Part shown: positions 48,087 to 56,667 of the stretch, one piece after another
Numbering within the stretch: the stretch's first letter is position 1
Layout of the letters: every line of letters starts with the position of its first letter
Source: CAYLLS01 sp964385015
GTDB lineage: Bacteria > Myxococcota > UBA727 > JABDBI01
Assembly: GCA_964385015.1 (NCBI GenBank)
Contig: CAYLLS010000001.1
Coordinates: 186,001-250,000 of the forward strand
DNA: 64,000 nucleotides
Direction of reading: 5' to 3'
Notes under the pieces: generated by a model
The model's input: only the letters and a program-made list of their open reading frames with translations
Databases searched by the model: none
What the model was told of the DNA's origin: nothing
Position numbers and translations under genes: made by a program

Positions 48087-49019
48087 ATGTTATTAAATAT
48101 TAAAATTAAAGAAAAAATTATAAATTATATTAATAGAGAAAAGATAGCATTATTTATAAAAGGAACTCCACAAGAACCACAATGTGGTTTTTCTGCGAAA
48201 ATAATAGAAATTTTAGATTTTTTTGTATCTGATTATGTATCTATCAATGTATTAGAAGATGAACAAGTACGTAATGGAATAAAAGAATATTCTAATTGGC
48301 CAACTATACCACAATTATATGTAGATCAAAAATTTATTGGTGGTAGTGATGTTGTATCACAAATGTATGATAATGGTGAATTGTTAGAGTTATTTAATAT
48401 AAAAAAAATATCAAAAAATTTTATATTTAATATTAAGATTACTAATGATGCTAAAAATAAATTTATAAATTTTTTACAGAATAATAATAAAATATCTTAT
48501 TTTAGATTAACTATAAATGCTAAATTTGAACATAAATTATCTATTAGTATATTAAAACAAAACGATGTAATAAGCAAAAATAATGATATTTCATTAATTT
48601 TAGATCCTGTATCTGCAACAAGAGTAAATAATATAATTATTGATTATAAACAAATTGGTTTTAAAGAGGGATTTAAAATAATTAATCCTAATAAACCTCC
48701 AAAAATAAAACAAATAAATGCATTAGAATTAAAAAGGAAAATAGACAATAAAGATAAACTAATGGTTTTTGACGTTAGAACAAAAGAAGAATGGGATATT
48801 GTACATATTAAAAATACATATTTTTTTAGAGATTTTTCATCAGAACAAAAAAATAAATTAAATAAACATAAGATGATTGTTTTTTTATGTCATCATGGAA
48901 TGAGAAGTCAACGTATAGCTGAATCATTTAGAATGAATGGATTTACTAATGTTTATAATTTAATTGGTGGTATTGATGAGTGGTCAAGAAATATTGACAC
49001 AACATTAGTTAGGTATTAA
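48087..49019 (+). CDS. Monothiol glutaredoxin fused to A-type-like and rhodanese domains
   Basis: Three domains follow each other in about 310 residues. First is a Grx4-type monothiol glutaredoxin with the CGFS site (PQCGFSAKII) and PTIPQLYVDQKFIGGSD. Next is a middle domain resembling IscA/HesB carriers (LILDPVSATRVNNIIIDY) but with no cysteine. Last is a C-terminal rhodanese with FDVRTKEEWDIVHIKN and the active Cys in VFLCHHGMRSQRIAE. This architecture is known in proteobacteria. The ATG at 48087 is preferred over 48072, because GGAGGAA (48074-48080) is a strong ribosome site spaced for it. It is divergent from the SUF operon and shares the palindromic operator, so a role in cluster transfer with sulfur handling is likely. 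Confidence 0.9.
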   Translation: MLLNIKIKEKIINYINREKIALFIKGTPQEPQCGFSAKIIEILDFFVSDYVSINVLEDEQVRNGIKEYSNWPTIPQLYVDQKFIGGSDVVSQMYDNGELLELFNIKKISKNFIFNIKITNDAKNKFINFLQNNNKISYFRLTINAKFEHKLSISILKQNDVISKNNDISLILDPVSATRVNNIIIDYKQIGFKEGFKIINPNKPPKIKQINALELKRKIDNKDKLMVFDVRTKEEWDIVHIKNTYFFRDFSSEQKNKLNKHKMIVFLCHHGMRSQRIAESFRMNGFTNVYNLIGGIDEWSRNIDTTLVRY

Positions 49020-49046
49020 TATAAGTATTTGATTTTAATCATGTCA

Positions 49047-49129
49047 GCGAGTGTGGCGAAATTTGGTATACGCGCTGGATTTAGGTTCCAGTGGGATTTC
49101 CTGTGTGGGTTCGATTCCCTCCACTCGCA
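49047..49129 (+). tRNA. tRNA-Leu (anticodon UAG)
   Basis: The acceptor stem GCGAGTG (49047-49053) pairs with CACTCGC (49122-49128), with discriminator A at 49129. The anticodon stem CTGGA/TCCAG encloses loop TTTAGGT, with anticodon TAG at 49082-49084. A long variable arm (GTGGGATTTCCTGTG region) and T-arm GGGTTCGATTCCC complete a class II tRNA. The 3' CCA is not encoded. It is the only tRNA gene found in the window. Confidence 0.96.
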
Positions 49130-49266
49130 TTAGTAATTATAATATAATTGAAATATAAATATATATAAACAAATCAAATAAAATTAAATGATATTAATAA
49201 TGTAGTTAGAATAATTATTCTAGTTTTACATATTGTTTTAAACAAATATTGAATTGGATGATATTT

Positions 49267-50679
49267 ATGTATATACATAGAAAATATAACAATATTTATA
49301 TTGAAACTTTTGGTTGTCAAATGAATATTCTGGATACTAATATAATTATAAATTTATTAAAAAAATCTAATTATCATTTTGTTAATATACCAAATAAAGC
49401 TAATATAATTTTATATAATACTTGTTCTGTAAGAGAATTATGTGAACAAAAAGTTTTAAGTAGAATAGGTTATTTAAATAAACAACAAAAAGCAGGAGCT
49501 GATATTAAAATTGGTATATTAGGTTGCATGGCAGAAAGTATAAAAGCAAAAATGTTAAAAAACAATAAATCTGTAGATTTTATAATAGGTCCTAATCAAC
49601 TTTTTAATATATTAAATGTTTTAAATAATATTAATAATGTTGTAAAAAACAATATAGTTCAAATATTTATTGATAATAATTATAAATTTAAAACTAATAA
49701 ACTTATATATGCAAAACGTTATACTAATTTAAATCATTTTGATTCTTTAAATAGATATACAAATTATAAATATAGAGCATTTGTTCGCATTACTAGAGGT
49801 TGTAATAAATTTTGTTCTTTTTGTATAGTGCCATATGTGAGAGGATTAGAAGTTCATAGAAATCCAAAATCTATTATTAAAGAAATTGAATATTTAGTAG
49901 ATAAGGGAATAAAAGAGATTGTTTTACTTGGTCAAACAATTAATCATTATGTTTATAAAAGTTATAATAAAATTACTACTTTAGCTGATTTATTATTTCA
50001 AATACATGAACAAATCCCAACTTTATGTCGTTTGCGTTTTTTAACATCTCATCCTGTGAATTTTGATGTAAGTATTTTTGATGTAATGCTATCTTGTAAT
50101 AGAATTTCTAGATATTTACATATACCTGCTCAATCAGGAAGTAATAAAATCCTCTCTTTAATGAATAGAGGCTATACAATTGAATCATATTATGATTTTA
50201 TAAACATAGCTAAGAACAAAATTTCAGATATTAGTATATATGGAGATATTATTGTTGGATTCCCCACAGAAAATGAGCATGATTTTCAAAAAACAAAAGA
50301 TTTATTAAATAATGTACAATATAGAAATATTTTTGTTTTTAAATATTCACCAAGACCTCATACTGTTGCATTTAATAAAATGACAGATGATGTTAATTTA
50401 ATAATTAAAAAAAATAGAAATAATGAAATATTAACATTACAAAAACAAATTTCTTTACAATATAATAAAACTTTAATTAACAAAGTATTGTTAGTATTAG
50501 TAGAAGAAGAAATTAAACATAATATATTGAATATGCATGAAAAAAGTGTAAAATTAAAAGGAAGATCTTATGATGATTATGTAATTATTTTTTATGGTGA
50601 AAAAAAAATAATTGGCACAATTGTATCCATTAAAATTATATCTATTACTTCTTTGTGTTTATATGGTAAATTGATTTAA
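49267..50679 (+). CDS. miaB: tRNA-2-methylthio-N6-isopentenyladenosine synthase
   Basis: MiaB is a radical-SAM enzyme that adds a methylthio group to i6A37 in tRNAs reading UNN codons. The N-terminal cluster cysteines are in TFGCQMN, NTCSVRE and LGCMAE. The radical-SAM motif is RGCNKFCSFCIVPYVRG, and a C-terminal TRAM domain ends the protein. I choose ATG 49267 (MYIHRKYNNIYIETFGC) with GGA 8 bases upstream. In-frame ATG 49258 and TTG 49249 are alternatives. The last 35 bases overlap the 3' end of convergent tatC. Confidence 0.95.
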   Translation: MYIHRKYNNIYIETFGCQMNILDTNIIINLLKKSNYHFVNIPNKANIILYNTCSVRELCEQKVLSRIGYLNKQQKAGADIKIGILGCMAESIKAKMLKNNKSVDFIIGPNQLFNILNVLNNINNVVKNNIVQIFIDNNYKFKTNKLIYAKRYTNLNHFDSLNRYTNYKYRAFVRITRGCNKFCSFCIVPYVRGLEVHRNPKSIIKEIEYLVDKGIKEIVLLGQTINHYVYKSYNKITTLADLLFQIHEQIPTLCRLRFLTSHPVNFDVSIFDVMLSCNRISRYLHIPAQSGSNKILSLMNRGYTIESYYDFINIAKNKISDISIYGDIIVGFPTENEHDFQKTKDLLNNVQYRNIFVFKYSPRPHTVAFNKMTDDVNLIIKKNRNNEILTLQKQISLQYNKTLINKVLLVLVEEEIKHNILNMHEKSVKLKGRSYDDYVIIFYGEKKIIGTIVSIKIISITSLCLYGKLI

Positions 50680-51388
50680 ATAATAATATTTTAGATATTA
50701 TAATACTGATTTCATATAATATAATTAAAGGAATCGCTAATAAAATTTGTGTCATTGGATCAGGTGGAGTTAAAATAGCTCCAATGATAAATGATAATAC
50801 AATCATGAATTTCCTATTTTTTTGTAATGTTAATATATTAATGATTTTTAATTGTATTAATATCATAATTAATATTGGGACTTCAAAAATGCATCCAAAA
50901 ATTAATAACATTTTAATTTCAAAATTAAATAACATATTAATGGAATAAGTTGGATGAATAGTAGAAGGCAATGTATGAATAAAAAAATTAAACATAATAG
51001 GAAAAATAATTAAATAACTAAATAAAATACCTGATATAAATAGTATTGTACCAAATACAATAAAAATAATTGAATAATATTGTTCTTGTTTATATAATCC
51101 TGGTGAAATAAATAACCAGATTTGAAATAACACCCAAGGAATAGATATGATGATACCGGTGACTATGGATATTTTTATTTGTGTGAAAAAATATTCTTGT
51201 GGTATTAATACTATAAATTTAGCAGAATTGCCTAAAATATTATTAATAGGTTTTCTTAATAATATTAAAATATCATCAGCAAAATATAAAGACATGATAG
51301 AACATATTATGATGCTAAATATGATTTTTATTAATGATTGTCTTAGTTCTTTTAAATGTATTAATATTGAATATTTGTTTTTATCCAT
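50645..51388 (-). CDS. tatC: Twin-arginine translocase subunit TatC
   Basis: TatC is the six-helix receptor for folded proteins with twin-arginine signals. The 247 residues contain the N-terminal signature LIHLKELRQSLIKII, the conserved IPQEYFFTQIKIS (usually P-x-E-x-F), FSYLIIFPIMFNFF and GAILTPPDPMTQILLAIPL. It lies 52 bases after the TatB-like gene. Its end overlaps miaB (opposite strand) by 35 bases, so the two C-termini share DNA. Confidence 0.95.
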   Translation of the reverse strand: MDKNKYSILIHLKELRQSLIKIIFSIIICSIMSLYFADDILILLRKPINNILGNSAKFIVLIPQEYFFTQIKISIVTGIIISIPWVLFQIWLFISPGLYKQEQYYSIIFIVFGTILFISGILFSYLIIFPIMFNFFIHTLPSTIHPTYSINMLFNFEIKMLLIFGCIFEVPILIMILIQLKIINILTLQKNRKFMIVLSFIIGAILTPPDPMTQILLAIPLIILYEISIIISKILLFKSIYHINTKK

Positions 51389-51440
51389 ATTACTTTTTTG
51401 ATTTTTATTTTGATTAAAAATATATCATAATATTTTTATT

Positions 51441-51695
51441 TTATTTAAATTTATTTTTAATAATTTTTGATAAATATTTATTAGTTATTTTAGATGCATA
51501 TGATTTAGTAGTTTTAGATGTATTGATAGTTTTTTCTATATCATTTATAAGGTTTTGAAAATTAATTTTTAACTTATATAATTTTTTGTAATGTTGATTT
51601 ATATTATTTAATATTTCAGGCCATTGTTCTGGTCTAATAAATATTAAAATTGTGATAAATATAATTATTATTTCTAATATTCCTATATTTAACAT
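51441..51695 (-). CDS. tatB: Twin-arginine translocase TatB-like protein
   Basis: This 84-residue protein has one N-terminal membrane helix (LEIIIIFITILIFI) followed by the Tat hinge RPEQWPEILNNI and a charged amphipathic tail. Glu after the first residues and the PE-x-x-P element fit TatB better than TatA. No separate tatA is seen beside it. In reduced genomes a single protein can serve both roles, but tatA may lie outside the window. It precedes tatC on the same strand. Confidence 0.85.
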   Translation of the reverse strand: MLNIGILEIIIIFITILIFIRPEQWPEILNNINQHYKKLYKLKINFQNLINDIEKTINTSKTTKSYASKITNKYLSKIIKNKFK

Positions 51696-51715
51696 AAAGG
51701 TAGCTCCTTATATAA

Positions 51716-52591
51716 TTAATTTACATTAGAATTATGCCATGTTAATAATGTGATAGGAATTTTAGGGAATTTTAATTTTGAGGATAATAATGATTTATTC
51801 AATGTATATGGATAATAAATTTGTTCTAAAGTTAATCCATGAGATGATAAGGTATAACCTGTCAAATAACGTTTTCTATTATATAACATAGTTTTAATAA
51901 ATTTAGGATTAATGTAATTTGAACCTATTTTTAGTAATGTACTCACCATTATTTTAATCATATTATGACAAAATGCATTTCCTCTTATATCAAATTTTAT
52001 AATATTATTAATTTTATAAATGTGAATATACCATAAATAACGATAGGCATGTTGTGATATACATTTATGTGATCTGAATCCATTAAAATTATGTTCTCCT
52101 AATAAATATTGTGATGCTTGTTTCATTCTTATTAAATCAAGTTTTGTATTATAATATAAAATGTTATAAAAAATGTTTTTACATATAATATTATTGCTAA
52201 TTCTATATATATATTTTTTCCCAATACTATGATATCTAGCATGAAATTTATTATATGCAATAAAGATTTTAGATATACATATATCCTTTGGCAATACATT
52301 ATTTAAAATAATTTTTAACTTGTTTATACTTAATTTAGTGGTAAATGTGCATGAAATTATTTGTTGATTAGCATGTACTCCTGAATCAGTTCTGCCTCCA
52401 ATGTATAATATAATATTTTTATTTACAATTTTATATAATGCTTTTTTAACTTCTAATATAATAGTTGGTAATTGATATTGATATTCCAAACCATAATAAT
52501 TAGCACCATTATATTGTATGCAAAAAATGTAAACATGTGTATTAGAATATTTATATTTGCAATTATTATATTGATGATTCATTAATATCAT
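51716..52591 (-). CDS. truA: tRNA pseudouridine(38-40) synthase
   Basis: TruA isomerises uridines 38-40 in the anticodon arm. The 291 residues include the catalytic Asp in GGRTDSGVHANQQI, FHARYHSIGKKYIYRI, FNGFRSHKCI and GNAFCHNMIKIMVSTLLKIG. About 15 residues precede the normal start, so translation may begin later, although the ATG at 52591 overlaps the DUF1844 stop (ATGA) and would be coupled. It ends 20 bases before tatB. Confidence 0.95.
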   Translation of the reverse strand: MILMNHQYNNCKYKYSNTHVYIFCIQYNGANYYGLEYQYQLPTIILEVKKALYKIVNKNIILYIGGRTDSGVHANQQIISCTFTTKLSINKLKIILNNVLPKDICISKIFIAYNKFHARYHSIGKKYIYRISNNIICKNIFYNILYYNTKLDLIRMKQASQYLLGEHNFNGFRSHKCISQHAYRYLWYIHIYKINNIIKFDIRGNAFCHNMIKIMVSTLLKIGSNYINPKFIKTMLYNRKRYLTGYTLSSHGLTLEQIYYPYTLNKSLLSSKLKFPKIPITLLTWHNSNVN

Positions 52592-52959
52592 TGTTTATTA
52601 ATATTAATAAATGATATTTTTAATTGATAAAGTATGTTGTCTATCATTTTGATTTCATTATTATCTAAGTTGCCTTTTGTTTTTTCTTTTAATAATTGTA
52701 ATAAATCAATGCTTTCTTTAGCAATTTTTAAATTCACTTTTGTATTATTATTCTTTTTATCTTTTAATAATCCTAAAGCCATAAATGCTTGATGTGCTAT
52801 GGAGCTAATAAACATAGAAAAATTAATATTTTGATTTTTTGATGTATTGTCTTTATTTATAGTATTGTTATTAGTATTATCTGTTGCTGTTTTTTTTATA
52901 TTGTTTTTATTGATTTCATTAATATGATTATTGTTTTGTTGTTTTATATCATTAGTCAT
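52588..52959 (-). CDS. DUF1844 protein
   Basis: This 123-residue protein has a low-complexity, Asn/Lys/Thr-rich first half (residues 1-48) and a conserved DUF1844 second half: FSMFISSIAHQAFMALGLL, then KESIDLLQLLKEKTKGNLDNNEIKMIDNILYQL. The function of DUF1844 is not known. The TGA stop overlaps the truA start. An AAAGG ribosome site precedes its ATG, 15 bases after the stop of the 50-residue gene upstream. Confidence 0.85.
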   Translation of the reverse strand: MTNDIKQQNNNHINEINKNNIKKTATDNTNNNTINKDNTSKNQNINFSMFISSIAHQAFMALGLLKDKKNNNTKVNLKIAKESIDLLQLLKEKTKGNLDNNEIKMIDNILYQLKISFININKQ

Positions 52960-52974
52960 GATTATGCCTTTGCA

Positions 52975-53127
52975 TTATTGTAGTTTATAAAGAATTTCAC
53001 AATTAGTTTTTAAATCAGGCAATGATTTGATATATAATTCTATATCTTTTTTAGTAATTTTTTTAGATTTTATATTTTTATCAATAATTCTTTTATCAAA
53101 AAGAAATGATTTTTTTTTATTGTCCAT
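52975..53127 (-). CDS. 50-residue conserved-looking small protein
   Basis: An uninterrupted 51-codon frame starts at ATG 53127 behind AGGTGAAAT, a good ribosome site, and ends at TAA 52975. The protein begins MDNKKKSFLFDKRIIDKN and contains KKITKKDIELYIKSLPDLK. It recalls small bacterial proteins of the form FDKRxxE...LTxxEYxxYLKSLPDL, known to me only as hypothetical proteins. It lacks membrane segments. It lies 15 bases before the DUF1844 gene on the same strand, so the two are likely cotranscribed. Function unknown. Confidence 0.7.
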   Translation of the reverse strand: MDNKKKSFLFDKRIIDKNIKSKKITKKDIELYIKSLPDLKTNCEILYKLQ

Positions 53128-53270
53128 TATTTCACCTAAAAATATTGTTTATTTATGATTATAGTATATAATATAATTTTATATAAGATATATTATGTAT
53201 TATATTAATATATATATTATTTTGCAAATTATTTTATTAAAAAATTTATTTTGAGAGATTATGTATAATT

Positions 53271-54023
53271 ATGACTAAAATATTTAACTCTGCATTGGAA
53301 GCTATTTTTGATATAACAGATAATATGTCAATTATGTCAGGTGGGTTTGGATTATGTGGGAACCCTGAAAATTTAATTTTAGCAATAAAACAGAAAGGCA
53401 TTAAAAATATAAAATTAATATCTAATAATTGTGGTACTGCTGATTATGGATTAGGCATATTATTAAAAAACAAGCAAATCAAAAAAATATATGCTAGTTA
53501 TGTTGGTGAGAATAATGAATTTGAACATCAATTTTTAACTGGACATTTAGAGGTAGAATTAATTCCACAAGGAACATTAGCTGAAAAAATACGTGCTGGA
53601 GGTGCAGGTATCCCTGCATTTTTTACATCAACTGGAGTTGATACTCAAGTTATGAATGGAGGAATACCAATATTATTTGATAAAAATGGAGCAATTATTA
53701 AAAAAAGTAAAAAAAAAGAAATGCGTATAATTCAAAATAAAAAATATATATTAGAGGAATCTTTAATTGCAGATATAGCTATTATTAAAGCACATGTAGC
53801 TGATACATTTGGAAATTTGATTTTTCATAAGACAACTAATAATTTTTCTGCTGCTATGTGTGCAGCAGCTAAATTAACTATTGTAGAAACTGAAAAAATA
53901 GTACATAAAGGTGAATTAAATCCTAATCATATACATGTTCCAGGAATTTATGTGAATCGAATTATATTAGGTAAAAAGTATAAAAAAGTTATAGAAAAAA
54001 GGACTGTTATTAACATTTTATAA
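53271..54023 (+). CDS. scoA: 3-oxoacid CoA-transferase subunit A
   Basis: This is the A subunit of a SCOT-type transferase that moves CoA between succinyl-CoA and acetoacetate. The 250 residues show SIMSGGFGLCGNPENLI, SNNCGTADYGLGILL, SYVGENNEFEHQFLTGHLEVELIPQGTLAEKIRAGGAGIPAFFT and the C-terminal HIHVPGIYVNRIILG. The B subunit follows after 17 bases. Ketone-body use, or balance of succinyl-CoA, would link it to the acyl-CoA enzymes elsewhere in the window. Upstream lies a 143-base A/T spacer to the divergent small gene. Confidence 0.95.
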   Translation: MTKIFNSALEAIFDITDNMSIMSGGFGLCGNPENLILAIKQKGIKNIKLISNNCGTADYGLGILLKNKQIKKIYASYVGENNEFEHQFLTGHLEVELIPQGTLAEKIRAGGAGIPAFFTSTGVDTQVMNGGIPILFDKNGAIIKKSKKKEMRIIQNKKYILEESLIADIAIIKAHVADTFGNLIFHKTTNNFSAAMCAAAKLTIVETEKIVHKGELNPNHIHVPGIYVNRIILGKKYKKVIEKRTVINIL

Positions 54024-54040
54024 ATACAAAGGTATCAAAT

Positions 54041-54700
54041 ATGCCATTGAATAGAAAAGAAATTGCTAAGAGAGTAGCATTAGAATTAAAAAATAAAGAT
54101 ATTGTAAATCTTGGAATAGGCATTCCTACTTTAGTTGCTAATTATATCCCAACAAATATTGAAGTAATGATTCAGAGTGAAAATGGTATTTTGGGTGTAG
54201 GTTTATATCCTTATATAGGAAATGAAGATGCAGATTTGATTAATGCAGGAAAAGAAACAGTGACTATAGTAAAAGGTGGTTCTTTTTTTTCTTCAGTTGA
54301 TTCATTTGCTATGATTCGTGGTGGACATATTAATGTAACTGTTTTAGGTGCTATGGAAGTTTCAGAATATGGAGACATTGCTAATTGGATGATACCTGGA
54401 AAAATGGTTAAGGGAATGGGTGGTGCTATGGATTTAGTATCTTCTAATTCTAAAGTTATTGTAGCTATGGAACATATAAATAAAAATGGTTCATTAAAAA
54501 TTTTATCCAAATGTAATTTACCATTAACTGGTAAACATTGTGTAGATATGATTATAACTGATTTGGCTGTATTTAAAGTTAATAAACAACATGGATTACT
54601 ATTAATTGAACGTTTCCATAATATGGATATAGACTATATTAAGAGTAAAACAGGTGCAAATTTTAATATATCAGATCAGTTAAAAGATATATGTATATAA
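54041..54700 (+). CDS. scoB: 3-oxoacid CoA-transferase subunit B
   Basis: The B subunit carries the catalytic Glu that forms the glutamyl-CoA thioester, here in IQSENGILGVG. The 219 residues also show VNLGIGIPTLVANYIP, SFFSSVDSFAMIRGGHINVTVLGAMEV, YGDIANWMIPGKMVKGMGGAMDLVS and KCNLPLTGKHCVDMIITDLAVF. It converges on argS across a 67-base A/T spacer. Confidence 0.96.
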   Translation: MPLNRKEIAKRVALELKNKDIVNLGIGIPTLVANYIPTNIEVMIQSENGILGVGLYPYIGNEDADLINAGKETVTIVKGGSFFSSVDSFAMIRGGHINVTVLGAMEVSEYGDIANWMIPGKMVKGMGGAMDLVSSNSKVIVAMEHINKNGSLKILSKCNLPLTGKHCVDMIITDLAVFKVNKQHGLLLIERFHNMDIDYIKSKTGANFNISDQLKDICI

Positions 54701-54767
54701 TATTATTGTATATTAAATATAAATTTATCATAAAAGACATTAACACAAACATTTATTTTTATTACAT

Positions 54768-56531
54768 TTACATATGTGTATGTGTGTTTATGCCTAAAAT
54801 TTTAAAAGCATTATCAAGTGTTTGTTTAATAGCTTTAATTAAAAATAATCTTGCTTTAGTTAATTGATGATTATTAGAAATAATTTTATTAAATTTTTTG
54901 TATGTTGTGTAGTAATAATTAAAATCAGATATAATTTCTTGACAATAATAAATGATTTTATGGGGTTCATATTTATGTTCAGCATCTTGTATGCAATGTG
55001 TAAAAACAGAAATTTTAAGAATTATTTTTTTCTCTATATTTAAAGTTAATAAATTTAACATATTTTGAGTTAATTCTTTAATGTGATAGGTAATATTTAA
55101 TTCAGATGCTTTATTTAGTAAAGTTGCCATTCTAGCATATCCGTATTGCAAATAAAATATAGGATTTTTATTATTATTTTGTTCAATTAATGTTAAATTA
55201 AATTCAAATTGTGCATTAGCTGGTTTCATTAAAAATATAAGTCTAGCTGCGTCAACTCCAATTTTTTTTATTAATTCAGATAATAAATACATATTATTAT
55301 CTCTTTTAGATATTTTAATTTTTTTTTTGTCTCGCATTAAATTGACAATTTGTACAATAATAAAATGTATTTTTTTATGATTTATATATAAAGCCTGTAA
55401 TCCTGATTGAATTTTATTCATATGTCCAACATGATCTGCTCCAAAAATATTAACAATATTGTCAAAGTTTCTTTGTATTTTATGTTGATGATATGCTAAA
55501 TCTGAAATTAAATAATCAGAACCACCATTTTTTTTAATAATAATTCTATCTTCTGAATCACCGAATTTAGATGTTTGTAAAAATAATCCACCAAATTGTT
55601 TATAAGAATATTTTGCTGATTTGCTTGTGTTTCTTCTTGATTTTTTAATTATATTTCTAGTTTGTTTAGCAAAATATAGTAATTTGTATTTATGATATAA
55701 ATTAATTAATTTAATTATATGATGTTTTACATGTAGTGTTTTTTCAGAAAACCAATTGTTTATATGAATATTTATTTTTTTTAGATCTTTTTTTATATTA
55801 TTTAAATTTTCTTTGATACCTATATTAATACATATAGGCAACCATATTCTTTTAGAAACATGTAATAACATGTTATTATATTGATTTTTTAATTTCTTAA
55901 CAATATTTATAATATGATCTCCTGAATATGTGTTATGCATACTGTTTATTTTCATATTATATGAAGATAGATAATGATAATATATACTAGATCCTAAATC
56001 ATTAATTTGATTGCCACAATCATTTATATAAAATTCTTTAATTACATTACATCCAATAAATGAATAAATATTAGCTAAAACATCACCTAGAAAAGCACCT
56101 CTAGCATGTCCTATATGCAATGGGCCTGTTGGATTTGCAGAAATAAACTCTATTAATATATTATGTTTGTTTAATTTATAACTTCCATATTTGTGCTTTA
56201 ATATTAGGGCTTTAATAATAAATGATGATAAATATATATTAGAAATTTTAATATTAATAAATCCAGGTTGTTTAAATTGAATTTTTTTTATAATTTTGAA
56301 AGGATCGTTAATGTTATTAAGTAATAGTATAGCTATATATGTTACATTTTTATTTGTAATTTTACTTAATATCATAGCTATATTGCAATTAAAATCTCCG
56401 AATAGTTCATATTTTGATATTTCAATTGTAAATAAAAATTTATTAATATTAATATATTGAAATATATGATATTTCTTTATTATATTTTTTAATGTGTTAA
56501 TAAAAATATTGGAAATGGTATCTTTAATCAT
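54768..56531 (-). CDS. argS: Arginyl-tRNA synthetase
   Basis: This class I synthetase charges tRNA-Arg. The 587 residues (E. coli 577) show the N-terminal additional domain and the HIGH motif in SANPTGPLHIGHARGAFLGD. FGADHVGHMNKIQSGLQAL follows, then the KMSK-like loop KIKISKRDNNMYLLSELI. The C-terminal anticodon-binding helices end the protein. The Asp-Gly-rich DGG-like segment reads EDRIIIKKNGGSDYLISDLAYH. Its start is divergent from the 5-FCL gene across 136 bases. Confidence 0.96.
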   Translation of the reverse strand: MIKDTISNIFINTLKNIIKKYHIFQYININKFLFTIEISKYELFGDFNCNIAMILSKITNKNVTYIAILLLNNINDPFKIIKKIQFKQPGFINIKISNIYLSSFIIKALILKHKYGSYKLNKHNILIEFISANPTGPLHIGHARGAFLGDVLANIYSFIGCNVIKEFYINDCGNQINDLGSSIYYHYLSSYNMKINSMHNTYSGDHIINIVKKLKNQYNNMLLHVSKRIWLPICINIGIKENLNNIKKDLKKINIHINNWFSEKTLHVKHHIIKLINLYHKYKLLYFAKQTRNIIKKSRRNTSKSAKYSYKQFGGLFLQTSKFGDSEDRIIIKKNGGSDYLISDLAYHQHKIQRNFDNIVNIFGADHVGHMNKIQSGLQALYINHKKIHFIIVQIVNLMRDKKKIKISKRDNNMYLLSELIKKIGVDAARLIFLMKPANAQFEFNLTLIEQNNNKNPIFYLQYGYARMATLLNKASELNITYHIKELTQNMLNLLTLNIEKKIILKISVFTHCIQDAEHKYEPHKIIYYCQEIISDFNYYYTTYKKFNKIISNNHQLTKARLFLIKAIKQTLDNAFKILGINTHTHM

Positions 56532-56667
56532 ATTTAAGACGTAAACCTCATTTAATTAGTTTATATTATTATTTTTGTATTAATGATTATAAATCATATG
56601 TTTTTTTTATATAATATGTTAATTTATAAAATTATAAGATTATTAAGTCATGCAGAATTAAACATCA

